NCBI RefSeq assembly: GCF_910592395.1 | Contig: NC_088316.1 | Span: forward strand, 17,482,001 to 17,546,000 | Length of the DNA: 64,000 nt | Direction of reading: 5' to 3' | Source of the DNA: Lineus longissimus | Taxonomy: Eukaryota > Nemertea > Pilidiophora > Heteronemertea > Lineidae | Part shown: piece by piece, positions 46,511-59,405 of the stretch | How positions within the stretch are numbered: position 1 is the first letter of the stretch | Layout: each line of letters starts with the position of its first letter | Program-made: the position numbers and the translations under genes | Notes under the pieces: generated by a model | Databases searched by the model: none | What the model saw: only the letters and a program-made list of their open reading frames with translations | What the model was told of the DNA's origin: nothing

Positions 46511-49500
46511 ACATGAATTGAAAAAACGCTTCCATCAAAAGTTTGCAATTTCCTATTTACACTGGCTTCCTTCTTGCAGTTCCTCATTCAAAGTGACACT
46601 CTGTGTTGATAAAAGTGGATGATAAAAACGTCATCAACACCGAAATCCATATAAGCGATGAAATCAAAGCAGTCTGCCAATGTGTATCAGTCGTCGCATT
46701 CGTACAATAATTGATTAGTTTGCAAGAATGCAAATTGTCAAATTATCATTATTTGCTAACTCATTAGTCAAATCTGTCAAATGGAGTATTGTGGGTTTGG
46801 AAAATTGTGAGATTGTTGTCTTCATGAAACCTCATTACTTTTATCAATTTCTGATGACCATGACTTTCCTCATCATCTAACCTTGAAGTTCATCAATATC
46901 TGACCACGATCTTATCATCAGCTGACCTTGACCTCTTTTCTAGTTATGATGACTTTGATTTTCGAAGAAAACGATGTGAATACTGCTGGGTTGATATAAA
47001 ACCTTTACCAGTGTCATGGAAATTAAAAAGGGAAATATTTCTCAGTGGAGGGGTTTCCATATTCATCTCTCACAAAGTATTATGTTGTTTTCAACAAAGC
47101 GTACTGGTCACTCCCTTGAGACAGTGATATTCTTTAGTTATTCTGTCCTCTTCAAAGTAGGGGTAGTCATCACAGGGTGTCATGGCCGATTTTGACTATC
47201 ATGTCCAAGCCCTTTGTTTGCCAATATCTAAGGTTGCAGGTGGATAGAGTTCGTGGGTTCCACTGAGTCAGTCATTTATGCTATTTTGCAGAATATTTTG
47301 TATTCTCCTATTAACAAAACATTACCAGGCAATTACGGGAGAGTCTCCACATAAAAACTGAAGAAAGACATCAATTTAGCCAAATCCATTGTAGTATCGT
47401 AATTGGTTAGAGTTGAACCATGTGCTGTGTATAATTGGTTCAATTAAAAAAAGAATGGTCTTTTTTTCTTGTTGTCGTGAGGTTTGGGCTTTGGAATGCT
47501 GGCGTCAGACCTTCCAAACTTCATCTACAGAGGCAGCGACCTAGAAGAAAATTCTATTAGATTTTCCCAAGGTCTGTTGGAAGGGAAATTACCCTATTGC
47601 GATGGTTAATTGGGAACAAATTGGGTGTGGGGGTATCCCTGTAAATATGGTTGGTATTTTCACAGGCAGGGTGTGTTATAATGCACTTCCAGGGAATACG
47701 TAGCAACAGGATTTGATGAATCATTCTAACAGTTAAATTGGAAAGTATCCCTTGCTTACTTTGCCTATGGGTGCCTTAGAATTCATCTATAAAATGTACA
47801 GTATCTTTCGATAAACTTGGGGTGAACAAACATAGCTTTTGTTGGGACTTGTTCCATTTTTCCTGGTATGCATTTTGATATCTAAAGACTCTTACACCCT
47901 GGGTGGACATGAGTTGAATTATACTGTAATCTGACAGACTATTCTTACATCTGTGGTTTGGCCATTGTTTGGGTTAGATCATCCTGCTGAGACACTGTAT
48001 GTTATTAAAAAAACATCAAAATACAAATCCTGGAAGTCCATTTTTAAGAACCCAATAAGTCCATGTGCACCATAGGAGGCAGGTAAGCCAGAGATCCCTT
48101 TCTGTCCTGCCCAGCAGCTGGTCAACCAAAGGCCCGAAATCATCCAGTGCTTGGTGCTGAGTCTTATAAAGGGCACGTGCCAGGGGGTGCAAAACAATAG
48201 CGATTAACAGGAATTTATATTCAGATGAATGGCGTTTATTTTTAAGGCACAAGTCCCGGATTATTTTGAATATATTTCATAGGATTTGAAAAGAAAACAG
48301 GCCTAGCAGGGAAGGGCAAAAACAAAGCAATTTAAGAAATTCCTGAAATTTTATGTTGTTTACTTTCCCTATAAAAGGCCATGTGCCTCGATGACTTAGA
48401 ATGCCAAGATCCATGATCAGTGACAATTTATCAGGCTTAGCCCTGAGGCCTATGTCTGTGAAAATAGTGAGATGAAGCTATACGCCTTATAATCTGTTGG
48501 TTGAATAATGAGGCTACGGCTAGAGGGATATAGGCTGAGTTGATCGACCTGTGATATCTGATTTGCCATTAGTTTGGTATCATGTGGTAAAGTGTGGCAT
48601 GCACGGGTCGTAATTTTGGAAGTGATCATTGCTTGAATATCAGAATTATGAACCTTAGTAGTATCATTGTCTTGTTCACCATGGAAAATATAAACAATGA
48701 TCTATATTGTGCCCCATTTTGTCCAAAGTATTACCAAGTCTGATCGAGTGCTGTATGACTTTTGTCTCCAAGCCAGAAAGCTCTTTGCCAACTAATGTAT
48801 CTATTGTATCTGTTCTTATTTCGTTATGAGAAATCGTCCTAATAGCTCATTAACAATCGTCATAATTGCACTTTTGTTATAATCAATACTCTTGGGTATC
48901 AATGAGTAATAAGTGCATTAATGACTCTGAACAGAAGAACAACGACCATAATTTACCCATTATGCCATCATGAAAGGACAAATACTCAAAAAGCTGAAGA
49001 ATGTCAGAACAATCCCAGTTCAACCTGGCAGAATAAAACTATACATTTTGTATTCAGACTGTTGACAAATGTACATGAGTTCAAGTCTACATTAGCTGAA
49101 ACACAATTTGATATTTCAGTGTCGTAATATCAGATAAATGGAACTTTCTGTCATTGACTTTCTTTGCAATAATATCATCAATCTGAAAATAAATGTCAGA
49201 TTTGACACTTAGACGTTTTTGAAATCTAAACCATTTTTAGAACTTAAGAATTTTCCTCAAATTTTACAAATTTTACTGAGGTTTCACAAAGGAAATGAAT
49301 CTAAAAGAAATGTTAAAACATGTGTCATATATTTGACCTTCAAAACTGCCTGGTTGACTTCTTGCAATTACCGGGATCCAACGCTTGGTTTGAAATTCAC
49401 CACCCAAAGCATCATAATAGCAACAGTAGCACTGTTTTGAAGTCATGCCTGTTTTGGCCTTTAGCGCTTTGTCTCAAATGATGCTTTGAGGATTTGCGTG

Positions 49501-52221
49501 TACTTTAGACGCTCATTAAGTGTTTATGTTACCCTCAACTTCAGATGAAATAACGCCTATTTCATCCATTATTAAATTTTTTAAATTGATGTGATATTTT
49601 AAGTTTTAGTGTGGATAAAAGATGCTAGGCGATTTCAATATTGTCTGTAATGGAATATCCTTATATCTCAATGCATTGTTAGGACAACTATTTTTCTTAT
49701 ATATGTAATCTTAAAAAACTGATAATTTCCAGTTAGCCGGCATGGAAATAACATCGATATGTACTATAAAAACGGGTGTAAAGCTAAAATTGCCTTATGA
49801 ATGATGAGGATTTATGTGACATGTTCATGTCCATGCTGTTACACCTCAATGTAATATGCCTAAGGAGGATTTTGGGGCATTGTGTCTACCCATCACACTG
49901 TTGTCAAACAGATCATCTTCGGAGCATTTTGATGATCATTTAATAAGTTCACAGTAGAACTTACGGCTCATCGCTTTAGCAGAAAAGCATTGGAATGAAT
50001 ATGGGATAATCTCGATTTAAGTCGACCTTCAGGCTAAACCATATACTTGGGCACCCGCTTAGCATCATGGGCTTGGTTGGACACATTTAAACGAAGCCAA
50101 TATTCCCACTCCATTCCCACAAGAGAAATGTTCTGAAGAACAGTAATGTAGTTTCAGAAATGACAAATGGCATTCAAATCACAAGTTCATTACAAATGTG
50201 TGACTCGCAGATTTGTCCTTTCTGATGAAACCTTTCAAATTTGTTTTGCCGTGTTGTGATCAGATCTTTTCAAAATCACGGTGGTCACCTACCAAAACTT
50301 TCTTGAGTAGAAAATGATGTTTTCAGGTGGATGGAAACTTCTGGATGTAATGATGGGTAAAAATGTCACAACAGATAGTTGAAGGTGGCAAAATTAGCTC
50401 GTTAGACCTCGTTAGGCCCAAGATGTCCACTTGACTAGCATTTTACTGAATGGAATTTCTGATGGCCACACTCCGTGAACCATATGTTTTTTCACCAGTC
50501 GCAAGAATTTGGTGTAAAATGGCATAACGATGGAACAAGTGTCACTCAAGTGCACTCGTTGACTTGAGAATTATGGTCACTGCTAAAATACTTGTGCCTG
50601 TCCCTCACTTGGGCAAGTGCATCACCCGCATTGGGTTTGATCTTAGGGACACCTGTGGGTCTGCTGAATGGGAAGGTTTTGATCTTCTTTTTGTCTGCGT
50701 TTTTATCCTGCTGACTTCTTGTCGTCTTGGGATCATCCATTTTCCTGTAGGATATTGGTTCACATGGACTTGGCAATATGGCAGATGGCACAGCTGGTAA
50801 TAGTATGTGAATACAAAATCGTGTGTTCATAAGGATTATAATGTCTGTGACAGCCAAGTTATGACTTGGATGACTACTGCCAAATGGCTTGGAGATTCAA
50901 AGGAAGTGTCAGTCCCTTGAGATACTTGAGATAGATATGAATAAGACTTTTAAGTCAGTACCAGTCCCAGGAGGGAGATGACTAGGCTTTGAACTATTAT
51001 AGGCCTTCAAGTCACTGAAAGTCCAAGCAGAGCTAAAACCTTTGATGGATATTGCCAAGTTTGTAACGAGAGCAATAGTAAGGTGTAAGCCCAGTGACTC
51101 TCAAGGAAGAATCGGTCAAGAGATAAAAAAATACTTGGTCAGGCAGTTCCGACGATCTAAGAGATCGGTCAGTGAAAGATCACATGTCAAATTCTAGACC
51201 TAATGATGACAAGAGATCTGGCAAAGACGATTACGACTAGTTTACAAAAAGGTTCGTAGAAAGAACCAGTCCCAGGGGTAGAAGAGTAAAATGAGTCTCG
51301 AGTGAGCATCATTCCCACAAGGTAAAGGTCTTAGTCAGGGTTCCAGCGATTGATTTTCAGACCATTAAGGTCGCTTAATTTGCAATCAGTGGGTAATTGG
51401 CTTGTATTGAGTTTGCTCAATTTCTTGTCGATGATCAATAGCCGACCTGACTAATTTTGACCGGTGGAGACCAGACCAATAATGACTGGTTAAATAGGCC
51501 CTCTATCGAAGTTGACTGGGTATGACTAGATGTCTTGATTGCTATTCAGAGTTAGCTTCTTAGCGTTAATTCTGGTTGTCTGATTTCTTCTTGAAAATAA
51601 TCCGTCTGTCAATCCTTTGGACTCTCAGTCTTCTCTGTGAATATGGACGATGACTACTCAGCTTCATTTTTTACATACTCATGAGCTAATCCTGATCGTC
51701 TGTTGTAAATATTGAAGCTTATCATCATCATCATTATCGCACCGACTTAGATTTGATTTTCGGAAAGAAACTATATGGAAATACCCAGTAAAGACATACC
51801 TTGTGCTGCCACCTTCACTTATAGCGTTGAAATATAATACAGTTTGGTTTGGTCTTCAGTTCAATTGGGTTGGCATAACAGCTGAGTGTATGGTGAAACA
51901 GATGTGTGAATTTGAATATGAAGTCATGATAATGAGATGAACCATGGGGAAGTTCATATCTTATCATCCGCATTCTAATTCTTTCAATTCTTGTTATTGT
52001 TGTCTTCATCTTTCATCTTGTAAACATGTTGTCATCCCATCCCCCTCACTTCGTTTGCGCTTTGATTAAAAGATGTTCTAAAATAATCACTATGGACACA
52101 TTCTTTGGCTAACATCTTGTGCTGCAGCTATTCTCTTTGTCTGAGGTGTTTCCCTGTACTTTTTTGTCATACATTTCATCTAATCAAAAAACTCAAAAAA
52201 CTTTTCTTCATCTCGTTACAG
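46511..52221. other. Intron 1, distal stretch
   Basis: No supported gene. Near 46860-46935 a TGACC-rich phrase recurs and ends in TGACCTTGACCT (46923-46934), two abutting half sites. From about 50880 to 51340 the plus strand is purine-rich, with recurring GGTCA and CCAGTCCCAGG phrases (copies near 50962 and 51269). The last 40 bp before 52222 are the T-rich tract of the exon 2 acceptor. Confidence 0.4.
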
Positions 52222-52383
52222 CAACCACGTGCGTGTAGTTCCCTCATCCATGGCGGTACTCCCGAGACCCAGTACAAGGTGATGAACGACCTATCATCTC
52301 AGACCGGCCAGTCAACTTTCGGCAAGGGCAAGCCCATGCAACACTATCCCGTGCAGACACCGGATGCACCCCAAGGCGAACAG
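52222..52383 (+). CDS. Protocadherin, exon 2: cytoplasmic tail
   Basis: This 162-nt phase 0-0 exon encodes residues 907-960, beginning QPRACSS and ending DAPQGEQ. The acceptor is CGTTACAG (AG at 52220-52221) after a long T-rich tract, and the donor is CAG|GTAAGG at 52384. Continuing left past the acceptor gives hydrophobic, intron-like translation, so the border is clear. The segment is polar and includes a Ser/Thr/Gln stretch and a Pro-rich end. It has no recognised enzymatic domain and is probably a flexible intracellular scaffold region. Its length is divisible by three, so skipping it would leave a frame-preserving shorter isoform. Confidence 0.85.
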
Positions 52384-52528
52384 GTAAGGCAACCACCTTT
52401 ACACCCCTATCTCTACATAGGCATTTTACGAGATGCCACAGTTACCCCACTAAGTGCCATAGTTACCTGTCAAACACGGTTAAAATTTCCAGATTGAAAT
52501 ATTTCATTATTTCTTCTCACATTTCCAG
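52384..52528 (+). other. Protocadherin intron 2 (145 bp)
   Basis: Short intron with GTAAGG donor and TTTCCAG acceptor. Its first part stays open in the exon 2 frame for 38 codons before a stop, so retention would add a short tail and then truncate the protein. Confidence 0.8.
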
Positions 52529-52682
52529 ACCAAGCAACTGATGGACCTTCTGAAACAATGCGATACGGACAGCGAGTTATCCCAGACGTCGAATGCGGAC
52601 AGCGGCCGAGGAGGCAGTGATGAGGACATCAATTCGAAGACACAGGACATCAGTGTCATCATGCCTCCTCCACCAGTAACCG
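52529..52682 (+). CDS. Protocadherin, exon 3: cytoplasmic tail with serine/acidic motif
   Basis: This 154-nt exon encodes residues 961-1011 plus the first base of codon 1012. The acceptor is TTTCCAG (AG at 52527-52528) and the donor is G|GTGAGT at 52683 (phase 1). It starts with TKQLMDLLKQCDTDSE, a short predicted helix, and continues with SQTSNADSGRGGSDEDI (978-994), a dense serine/acidic stretch resembling conserved tail motifs of non-clustered protocadherins. That resemblance is from memory and was not searched. It ends in PPPPV, a possible SH3 or EVH1 ligand. Adjacent Ser and acidic residues suggest casein-kinase-type phosphorylation, which is an inference. Confidence 0.85.
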
Positions 52683-52806
52683 GTGAGTACGAAAGCAATT
52701 GGAATTTATTTCTCTTAAATGCCCAGTACATTCCTTAGATTCTGCCAATGTGCTAGGCTAGAAATCGCAAAATTTTTCAAAATATAACTTTTTTCTCGTC
52801 TTCCAG
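52683..52806 (+). other. Protocadherin intron 3 (124 bp)
   Basis: Short intron with GTGAGT donor and TCTTCCAG acceptor. Retention would run about 18 codons to a TAG at 52736-52738. Confidence 0.8.
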
Positions 52807-53306
52807 AAATTCCAGCCAGAAGCAGTTACCGAGCCCCTGGTTATCAAGAGCACCGCAACATCGTCCGCCATCCACAGGATTACAGTATGAACAATTCCCA
52901 GGACAGCGTCGTGGATAACCGCGTGGCTGACAACAACTTCTCACCGAGGAACAACATCTCTTTCAGTTCTTTTAAAATTTCGAACACTCCCGTCAACGCA
53001 AATCATGTGAAAAGAGCCGAAAATGACTACAGATACAATTCGCCGAAACATGGCGACTATACGCCGGAAAAAGACTCTCGCTACCGGACGCCAAAGACGA
53101 GTTTCCGTACCGCGACGCCGGGGTCACCGGGAAACAATTATTCATGTGCTGATATGAACACTGTTCTGAATGAGAATGCTGGGAGTCCACTACGGGATTA
53201 TGGGAACACAAGCACGAGCACGACAAACTCAGGGAGCTCAAACGTTGACCCTGAAGAATTATGTAATGAAATTGACAATTTGTTCTTCAGGGATATGGTC
53301 GTGTAA
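52807..53306 (+). CDS. Protocadherin, exon 4: C-terminal tail and stop
   Basis: This terminal coding exon begins after TCTTCCAG (AG at 52805-52806). Its first two bases complete Glu1012, and it runs to the TAA at 53304-53306 (residue 1177). The sequence is disordered in character: Tyr-, Arg- and Asn-rich, with many SP or TP sites (for example NSPKHGDYTPEKDSRYRTPK), then a Ser/Thr/Asn-rich stretch. It closes with DPEELCNEIDNLFFRDMVV, a short amphipathic acidic/hydrophobic segment. The last residues MVV fit a class II PDZ ligand pattern (hydrophobic at -2 and 0), suggesting a scaffold partner; this is an inference. No later in-frame exon is needed because the stop is clean. Confidence 0.88.
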
Positions 53307-56300
53307 TGGTAACATTTCGCTTGAACTTGAGCCAGTTTGTAATGCATTTTTGCACTATGATGAAAGGTATTATTGGTTCTTGTCGCCACAAATAGACAAG
53401 TAATGGTGAATATGACAATTTCTTACCTCGGAGTGCTGCCAGCCATTTTGTCGTTCTTAATATTCGCAGGGGATTATGTCGCAAAGAACATTTGGTTGTT
53501 GAGAAGTTTATTTCTGCTGTTAAAGTGACTCGTACTGACCTGACTTAGATTTCCCTGCTGACTGCGAAAGGCGTTTAGTGGTAGCCCTGCTGTGGCTTTA
53601 CAAACAGACTAATCCTGTCAATTCATTATTGTGTGTGATCTTTTGTTTTTATCGATTGATTGAAAAATTCCCAACTGCACGATCTTTACAACAAAACACC
53701 GAAATTCTCGGTTGTAAGTGTGATTTTATCTGAGACGCAAGTGGTCAACCTTTTCACTCTTTGCACAGATCTGGACTGTGAGGCTTCATATGCAATCTGT
53801 AATGGTGCTGTTATTATCTAAAAAATGTTTTAATTTTTGTATAAACAATTGCATTATTTCTGTTTTGTAGATATTGACTGTTTGAATGTTGAAGTATTTC
53901 GTCCTTACTATACCCATGATAACTGTGTGTCTATGTGAGGTAAGACAGAGTTATAAGGGGTCTAGTTGGGGGGATTGAATAACTTAAAATGTCCAAGGTG
54001 TGATCTGTGTTAAATCTTAAATGGTGACTCGATCGTTCCATGATTTTTAGGATTGAACGTATAAAATATTGGAAAAGATTTCGACTGATGGAATTGAACC
54101 TAAACTAGTTTACACAGACCTCATCAAATTTTGGTCCACGGGTCAAATCTTTTATGAAAGAAAAGATATTCATGAAATTGTTACTGACACAGCATTCAAT
54201 GGAAGTTCTTAAAAAAGGTTTGTGATGGCAGTTTTTGAAATGCTGATCATCATAAACTCTTTTGCCAATGGGGTGGGGTATTCTCATAAAATAGTCAAGA
54301 ATATTTCCACAAGTATGTTTTGCAGCTTAACACAAGTTTTTCAAATGTTTCCTTTTTTCCAAAAAAATGTATTCTTTCTCTTTTACCTGTGGACCATACA
54401 CTTCATAATTGACATGACACTGGACTTTTCTCAAACAGTCTCAGCATTTTGATGTTTATTTTCTTCAATGAATGATGGTCTTTTTTGTGAATACAAACCC
54501 TGTACATACATGTAAATTTGCAAAAATCGTGATGTCATTGATTGTACGGTATTAACAAAAACTCATGAGTTTTTGACGTTTATCATATCGAATGTATGTA
54601 TGTGTGTCCAAATTTTTAGAAACAGTCAGATCTGATTCTTCTTGTTACATTAGTCCCCAAGTTAAACCAATGAGCGCACCCTGAACATTTTTCTATTACG
54701 AGTTACGTATCATTCTATCATTTTATACTACATGCTTCCTTCTCAAAGACGCAATGGTCGCCAGTTAAATTTTATTTCCCCGTGTTTACACTAGGAGAAA
54801 TGTTCACCTGAAAGACGAATATTGTCATCAAAACTGAGTCGTAACATTTTCATTTTCGTTCTGTGCCCTGTCATATGCCTGTATGGCATGTCGCATGCAT
54901 TCATTGTGTGTTACACACATGCATGGCCATGCAATTCAATTCCCTAGTAAAAAGTTTAATGTCGAATTCCTTGACTTCCATGTCATAATTGTCGCCATTT
55001 ATTATTTGATGACTCCTAAGTATAAAGCCCAAGTGACGAGGTATGCTTGTTTTAGCTACTACTGGTAATAAGTCTTTAAACCCATCCTTTGAATGGTGGG
55101 AAATAGGAACCGTGCAGTGAAGGTTTTTTCTCAATTCTTTGCACTGTTGGCAATTTCCCAGTTAAACTGTCAATATATTTGCGCTTCCGAAGTCGCAAGG
55201 TAGCCACCAAAAGGTTTGTTTGTTGGTTACTCTATCAAATAAATCGTGGGAACTATTGAGAGTATGATCAAAGCTGATATAATTGAGCTTCAGTATGTGA
55301 CCCACTTCTACTGTACTATCATTACCATGCTAAACTTTCACACCAAAACATTTATATATGTACAAATAGAACTTGATGTTGTCTCTATTTTATTTGAGAT
55401 AAACTGTGACCCAACAATTTTCTACCCAATACCGTAAATTGCGAAATTTTCGTGCCTGTTTTATTTTCAACAGATTTCACAAAAAAACGCAATTTGGTGA
55501 AAATATAAAAATCACACAAATTTATTTTTTGATTGAAAAAACAAGAAAATTTCATACTAGTCCACCAAAATAAAAATTGTTAAAATTGAAATTTTTGACA
55601 ATTTGCATGAAAAAATTTGGCAATTTGCTGTGTTTTACTTAACCATTTTTAATGCGTACAATGAGAAATTATTTGACCCAGCCATTTTTGTGAACGTTGT
55701 TTTGGCTTAACTAGTTTCTTTCAATGTAACATTCTCACTGTTATATATTTCCCAGTTTGAACTTCTTGAAATGATGACAATGGCTGGTTCCGCTGAATGT
55801 ATATCTGTCAAATATAGCTTCCTCAGGTTTAAGCTGTCGCCATTCTAACTGTAATTCTGGTGAAAAACATAAGTAATATACTTTACATTAGATATGATTT
55901 TAAAAGTAAAATCTTATTATGAGTGACATATAGTTGTGTTTATGTTGGCCACATATGGCATACATTGATCCCAAGGAGGTGTGACTCGATTGATTATTTG
56001 AGATTAAGCTCGCTATATCCCCACTTAATACTGTCATGCAAAATAAACTGTCAAGATTTTGTAGGATTTATGTAGTTCCTGTTCCTTCCGCTCGTTGCTT
56101 CAACGCAGTTTCCGCTTATCCAAGTGGACATTACCTGTGACACAATCGTACAGTTTTTTTTATTCCTGTTTCTTTTTTGTGATTCATGGGTGGTGATGAA
56201 TGTTTGATAATGACCACTATTAGTTCTCTATAATCAGTTAAGCCATAATTGACTTCAAATGGAGATAAGACAGTGACTGCCCTTATGTTATCAAATTCAG

Positions 56301-58997
56301 GTACAAATATCCTTAAGATAGTGGCAAGGCCTACTACCTGTTTATGTCAATAAAATCAAAACACCTTACTTTGGAGTAATGTGTTTTTTATATAATATTA
56401 AGCACTTTGTCGGAGATTTGACACTACATGTATTATTCTGTGTGACTTGGTGAAGAGCATGCAGTTATATTAAAAATATATGAGGCAGATTTGGCGGGTT
56501 TTTGCGCTAAATTTTCGTTATGGTATATTGTCATATCAGTTTATCACTTATATTGTTCCGTATCGTGAAACTTCATTCATCTCTTTTTATTGCTATTTAT
56601 CAAGGTTGAGATATGCACATCGAGGAAAATCACCTCGGTTATGACTGTCAATGTCTGATTCTTCCTTTAGTCGCCTTGTCGCCTCTATTCCTAATATTGC
56701 GTTGAATCATATTCCAAGTTTACACTTTCAGAAAGTACATTGCCCTGTTTGTTTTTTCATGAGGTTATTATTCAAAACATAAATAAGACGGGTCTTTATC
56801 ATAAATGAGGGTCTAGCATGTCAAGTAACAATTTTACCGATGTTTTCATGAAGAAGCGTATCATCAAGACTATTGTCATCATAATATCATTCCCCACTTT
56901 TTGTTCCGGATTTCCAATAATCTGGGCCAAATTTTCTTAGGCGACTTGAAAGTTTTGTGTCAAACCTTTTAGAGACAGCGGTGGATAATAATAGGAAGTG
57001 GTGAAATCTATTCTTTATTATTGGTCGGATCCCTGAATGAGCACCTTTGAATGAGCATGTTCTCATGAGCTTTTGGCTTTGGATTTTTTATTTTTTTTCC
57101 CCTCAAATCGCCCTCAATCCCATATCTTATTTGAGTCTCATTGGGATGAGATTATCAGTGTGATTCCACAGAACCTGAACATTTATACCGACATAGCTAT
57201 TTGCACAAAAAAGGAGAATGGACATACTTCCCTTCTTGATCTATTCTTCCATGGAACATAAATTGATATTGAAAGCACTAAAAAAATGTGTGTGTTTATC
57301 AAATATTTACAGTTGCCCAAACAAAATTTCACTGTTTTATCAATCTGTCCAGAAGTTTTGAAGGTAATTTCTTGGAAATTACTGAAGACTTTCTCTAGTG
57401 ATACTATACTACATGACATCTGATAGCTCCTAACCTGAACAATCATATCTTACGTAACATTGCTTCCACTACATGTATTACATCCAGTACCCAAGTCATA
57501 CTGATGGTTCATTCTTTGACGTGAACTAGCTGTTTATCCATGTAATATGTTATCGAGAAAATTCATTCCATGCAGGCATCATTCTATACCATCTGATGTT
57601 ATTGATACAGTATAGACACCACCCTTACCACTGAAACAGGTCCTAAATACCATCAGTAAATGAGTATATGTAAAATAACAGATATTTGTGATTCATTTTG
57701 CAAATTATTGAAAATGCTGCTGAAGGTTGATAGCTGTATGTTTCTATACTCCCCATTTAAGCTTCGTGACATGCCACTCAATTGATGCCAATAATATCAA
57801 CTATTAAGTTCTTAATCAATTTTTAGTTGAGGGTTGATTTTTTTCCTGAACTAGTCCGAAATAAATATAAATATAAACACTTTTGCACTCCACTTCAGAG
57901 ACATTTTAAATAGACCAAAAGTTCATTTCTCGGCAAGCTAATTAAGTGATAAGTTCTTAATTTCACAAATCTACTAGTCATCGAAAAAGTACCATGCAGT
58001 TGACTTGACCCTTTGCCTTGTGTGATTATTTTCAATGCACGTTATATATTGATTGAATGTTCTCCAGCCCAAGACTCAACGCAAATTTATACGTTAGGCC
58101 ACGATATTTCACTTCATTTCAAATAGTCATATAGGCTCACCATTTAATGGACGTCACAATTTGAATGATGGTCACTTCAAGGTTATATTGCCTGGCATGA
58201 AGCATTTACCATATTTTCAGTTCGTTGCAACTTTTACTTCGCCAATGTGTGACTGCCAGAATAAAAGGACTAAGTTAATATGTTGATGTTGTTTTCGATG
58301 TCTTAGTAATATATCGCACTCGATGAAGTCAATATAATTCACCAAACAATGAAATTTGCTGTCAAATATATAAAACTTTTGTGATTTTACAAGTATGTTA
58401 TTCTGATGTTTTGGGGTAAAGACGTTTAACATTTTTAACAGGAATGCCGTACGTTTAATGAAGCGGTAGCTATATCACTATTTTTAAATGTCAGCACAAA
58501 ATGATTACCCAAGCTATTTAGGGTCAGAACGGTGACCGATAGGATTAATGCTACATGTCTACAGTTATGTGGAGGACTCTTTCCACTACACTCTGAAAGA
58601 TATACACAATTTACGATTCTCTCCCAAGCTATTCCAGAGATAAATTTTATGTTGTGGTGTAAGTTTTTGGACGACAATGTATTACTGATGCCAGGAAGGT
58701 ATATATCAAATCCTTTGTTAAAATGGCTTCTGCCAAATTGTATTCACTGGGCGCTGAATTTGGGTAACTTATATGATCAATATTTTTTCTTTGTTTTTGT
58801 TCAGTTTAGTTCCTTTTTGGGACTGCTGTTGCACAGTTCTCAGCCACTGTGATTTACCTGATAACTTGTTGCAGCTGCAAATTCCCTCTGTTTATGACTT
58901 CTTCTCTTCTTTCAAAGAGATCTATCAGATACACTTGTGGATTCCAGGAAAAATGAATTCCGTGGATGACAAAAGAGAGGTTTCTGTGTCCAGTAAT
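53307..58997 (+). other. 3' UTR of the protocadherin and downstream non-coding DNA
   Basis: After the stop codon the DNA is AT-rich and non-coding. The first canonical AATAAA I found is at 55238-55243 and another is near 56041-56046, so the 3' UTR could be about 1.9-2.7 kb long, or end earlier at a variant signal. Around 55430-55640 a very AT-rich block (AAATTGCGAAATTTTCG near its start, GGCAATTTGC near its end) looks like a decayed palindromic MITE, but the ends are unclear. Confidence 0.4.
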
Positions 58998-59170
58998 TAG
59001 TGGTTGCCATGGAAATCCATTAAATAGTGATTTCCATGGGAATCTATCAAATACTATAGTGGTTTCAATTGTAATCTGTCAAAATCCAAGGTAGTCTGAA
59101 ACGAAATCTGTCAAATGATGGACGTTTCCTTATAATTCCAAGAATTTTGATACGAGTTTCCATGGAGTCA
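58998..59170 (+). repeat. Degenerate minisatellite, about 31-bp period
   Basis: Phrases like GTGGTTTCCATGGAAATC followed by TGTCAAAT recur near 59000, 59028, 59060 and 59090 and weaken towards 59170. The copies are diverged, so this is an old tandem repeat. Confidence 0.5.
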
Positions 59171-59405
59171 TGAAACTGATTTCTCTGAAAGCCAAGTGTA
59201 GTGTTTCATTGCTGTCTCAAAGTTCAATGTTATACGTACGATGTTATTGGCTTTTATGGTTTTAATGCGTAAACGTCAGGTTTTAATGCTAAGATTTCTT
59301 GCGTGCAGGGGCATGTTTTTGAAGAATTTGAAAAATATTTCTCACTTCATTGGATCAATGCACGTCGATGTTGGAAGTTGTTTTAATTTCTCGTATTACC
59401 TATAG

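Larger units (their letters stand above)
11386..53306 (+). other. Protocadherin gene locus (4 coding exons recognised)
   Basis: This is the span of the single well-supported gene. CDS exons are 11647-14364, 52222-52383, 52529-52682 and 52807-53306. Introns are 37,857, 145 and 124 bp and all have GT-AG ends (donors GTAAGT, GTAAGG, GTGAGT; acceptors TTACAG, TTCCAG, TTCCAG). Junction phases are 0, 0 and 1, and joining the exons gives one open frame of 1177 codons plus a stop. The left edge is the best-looking acceptor upstream of the start codon (TTTTACAG, AG at 11384-11385), so one or more non-coding 5' exons may lie further left. The 3' UTR end was not located. Confidence 0.85.
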
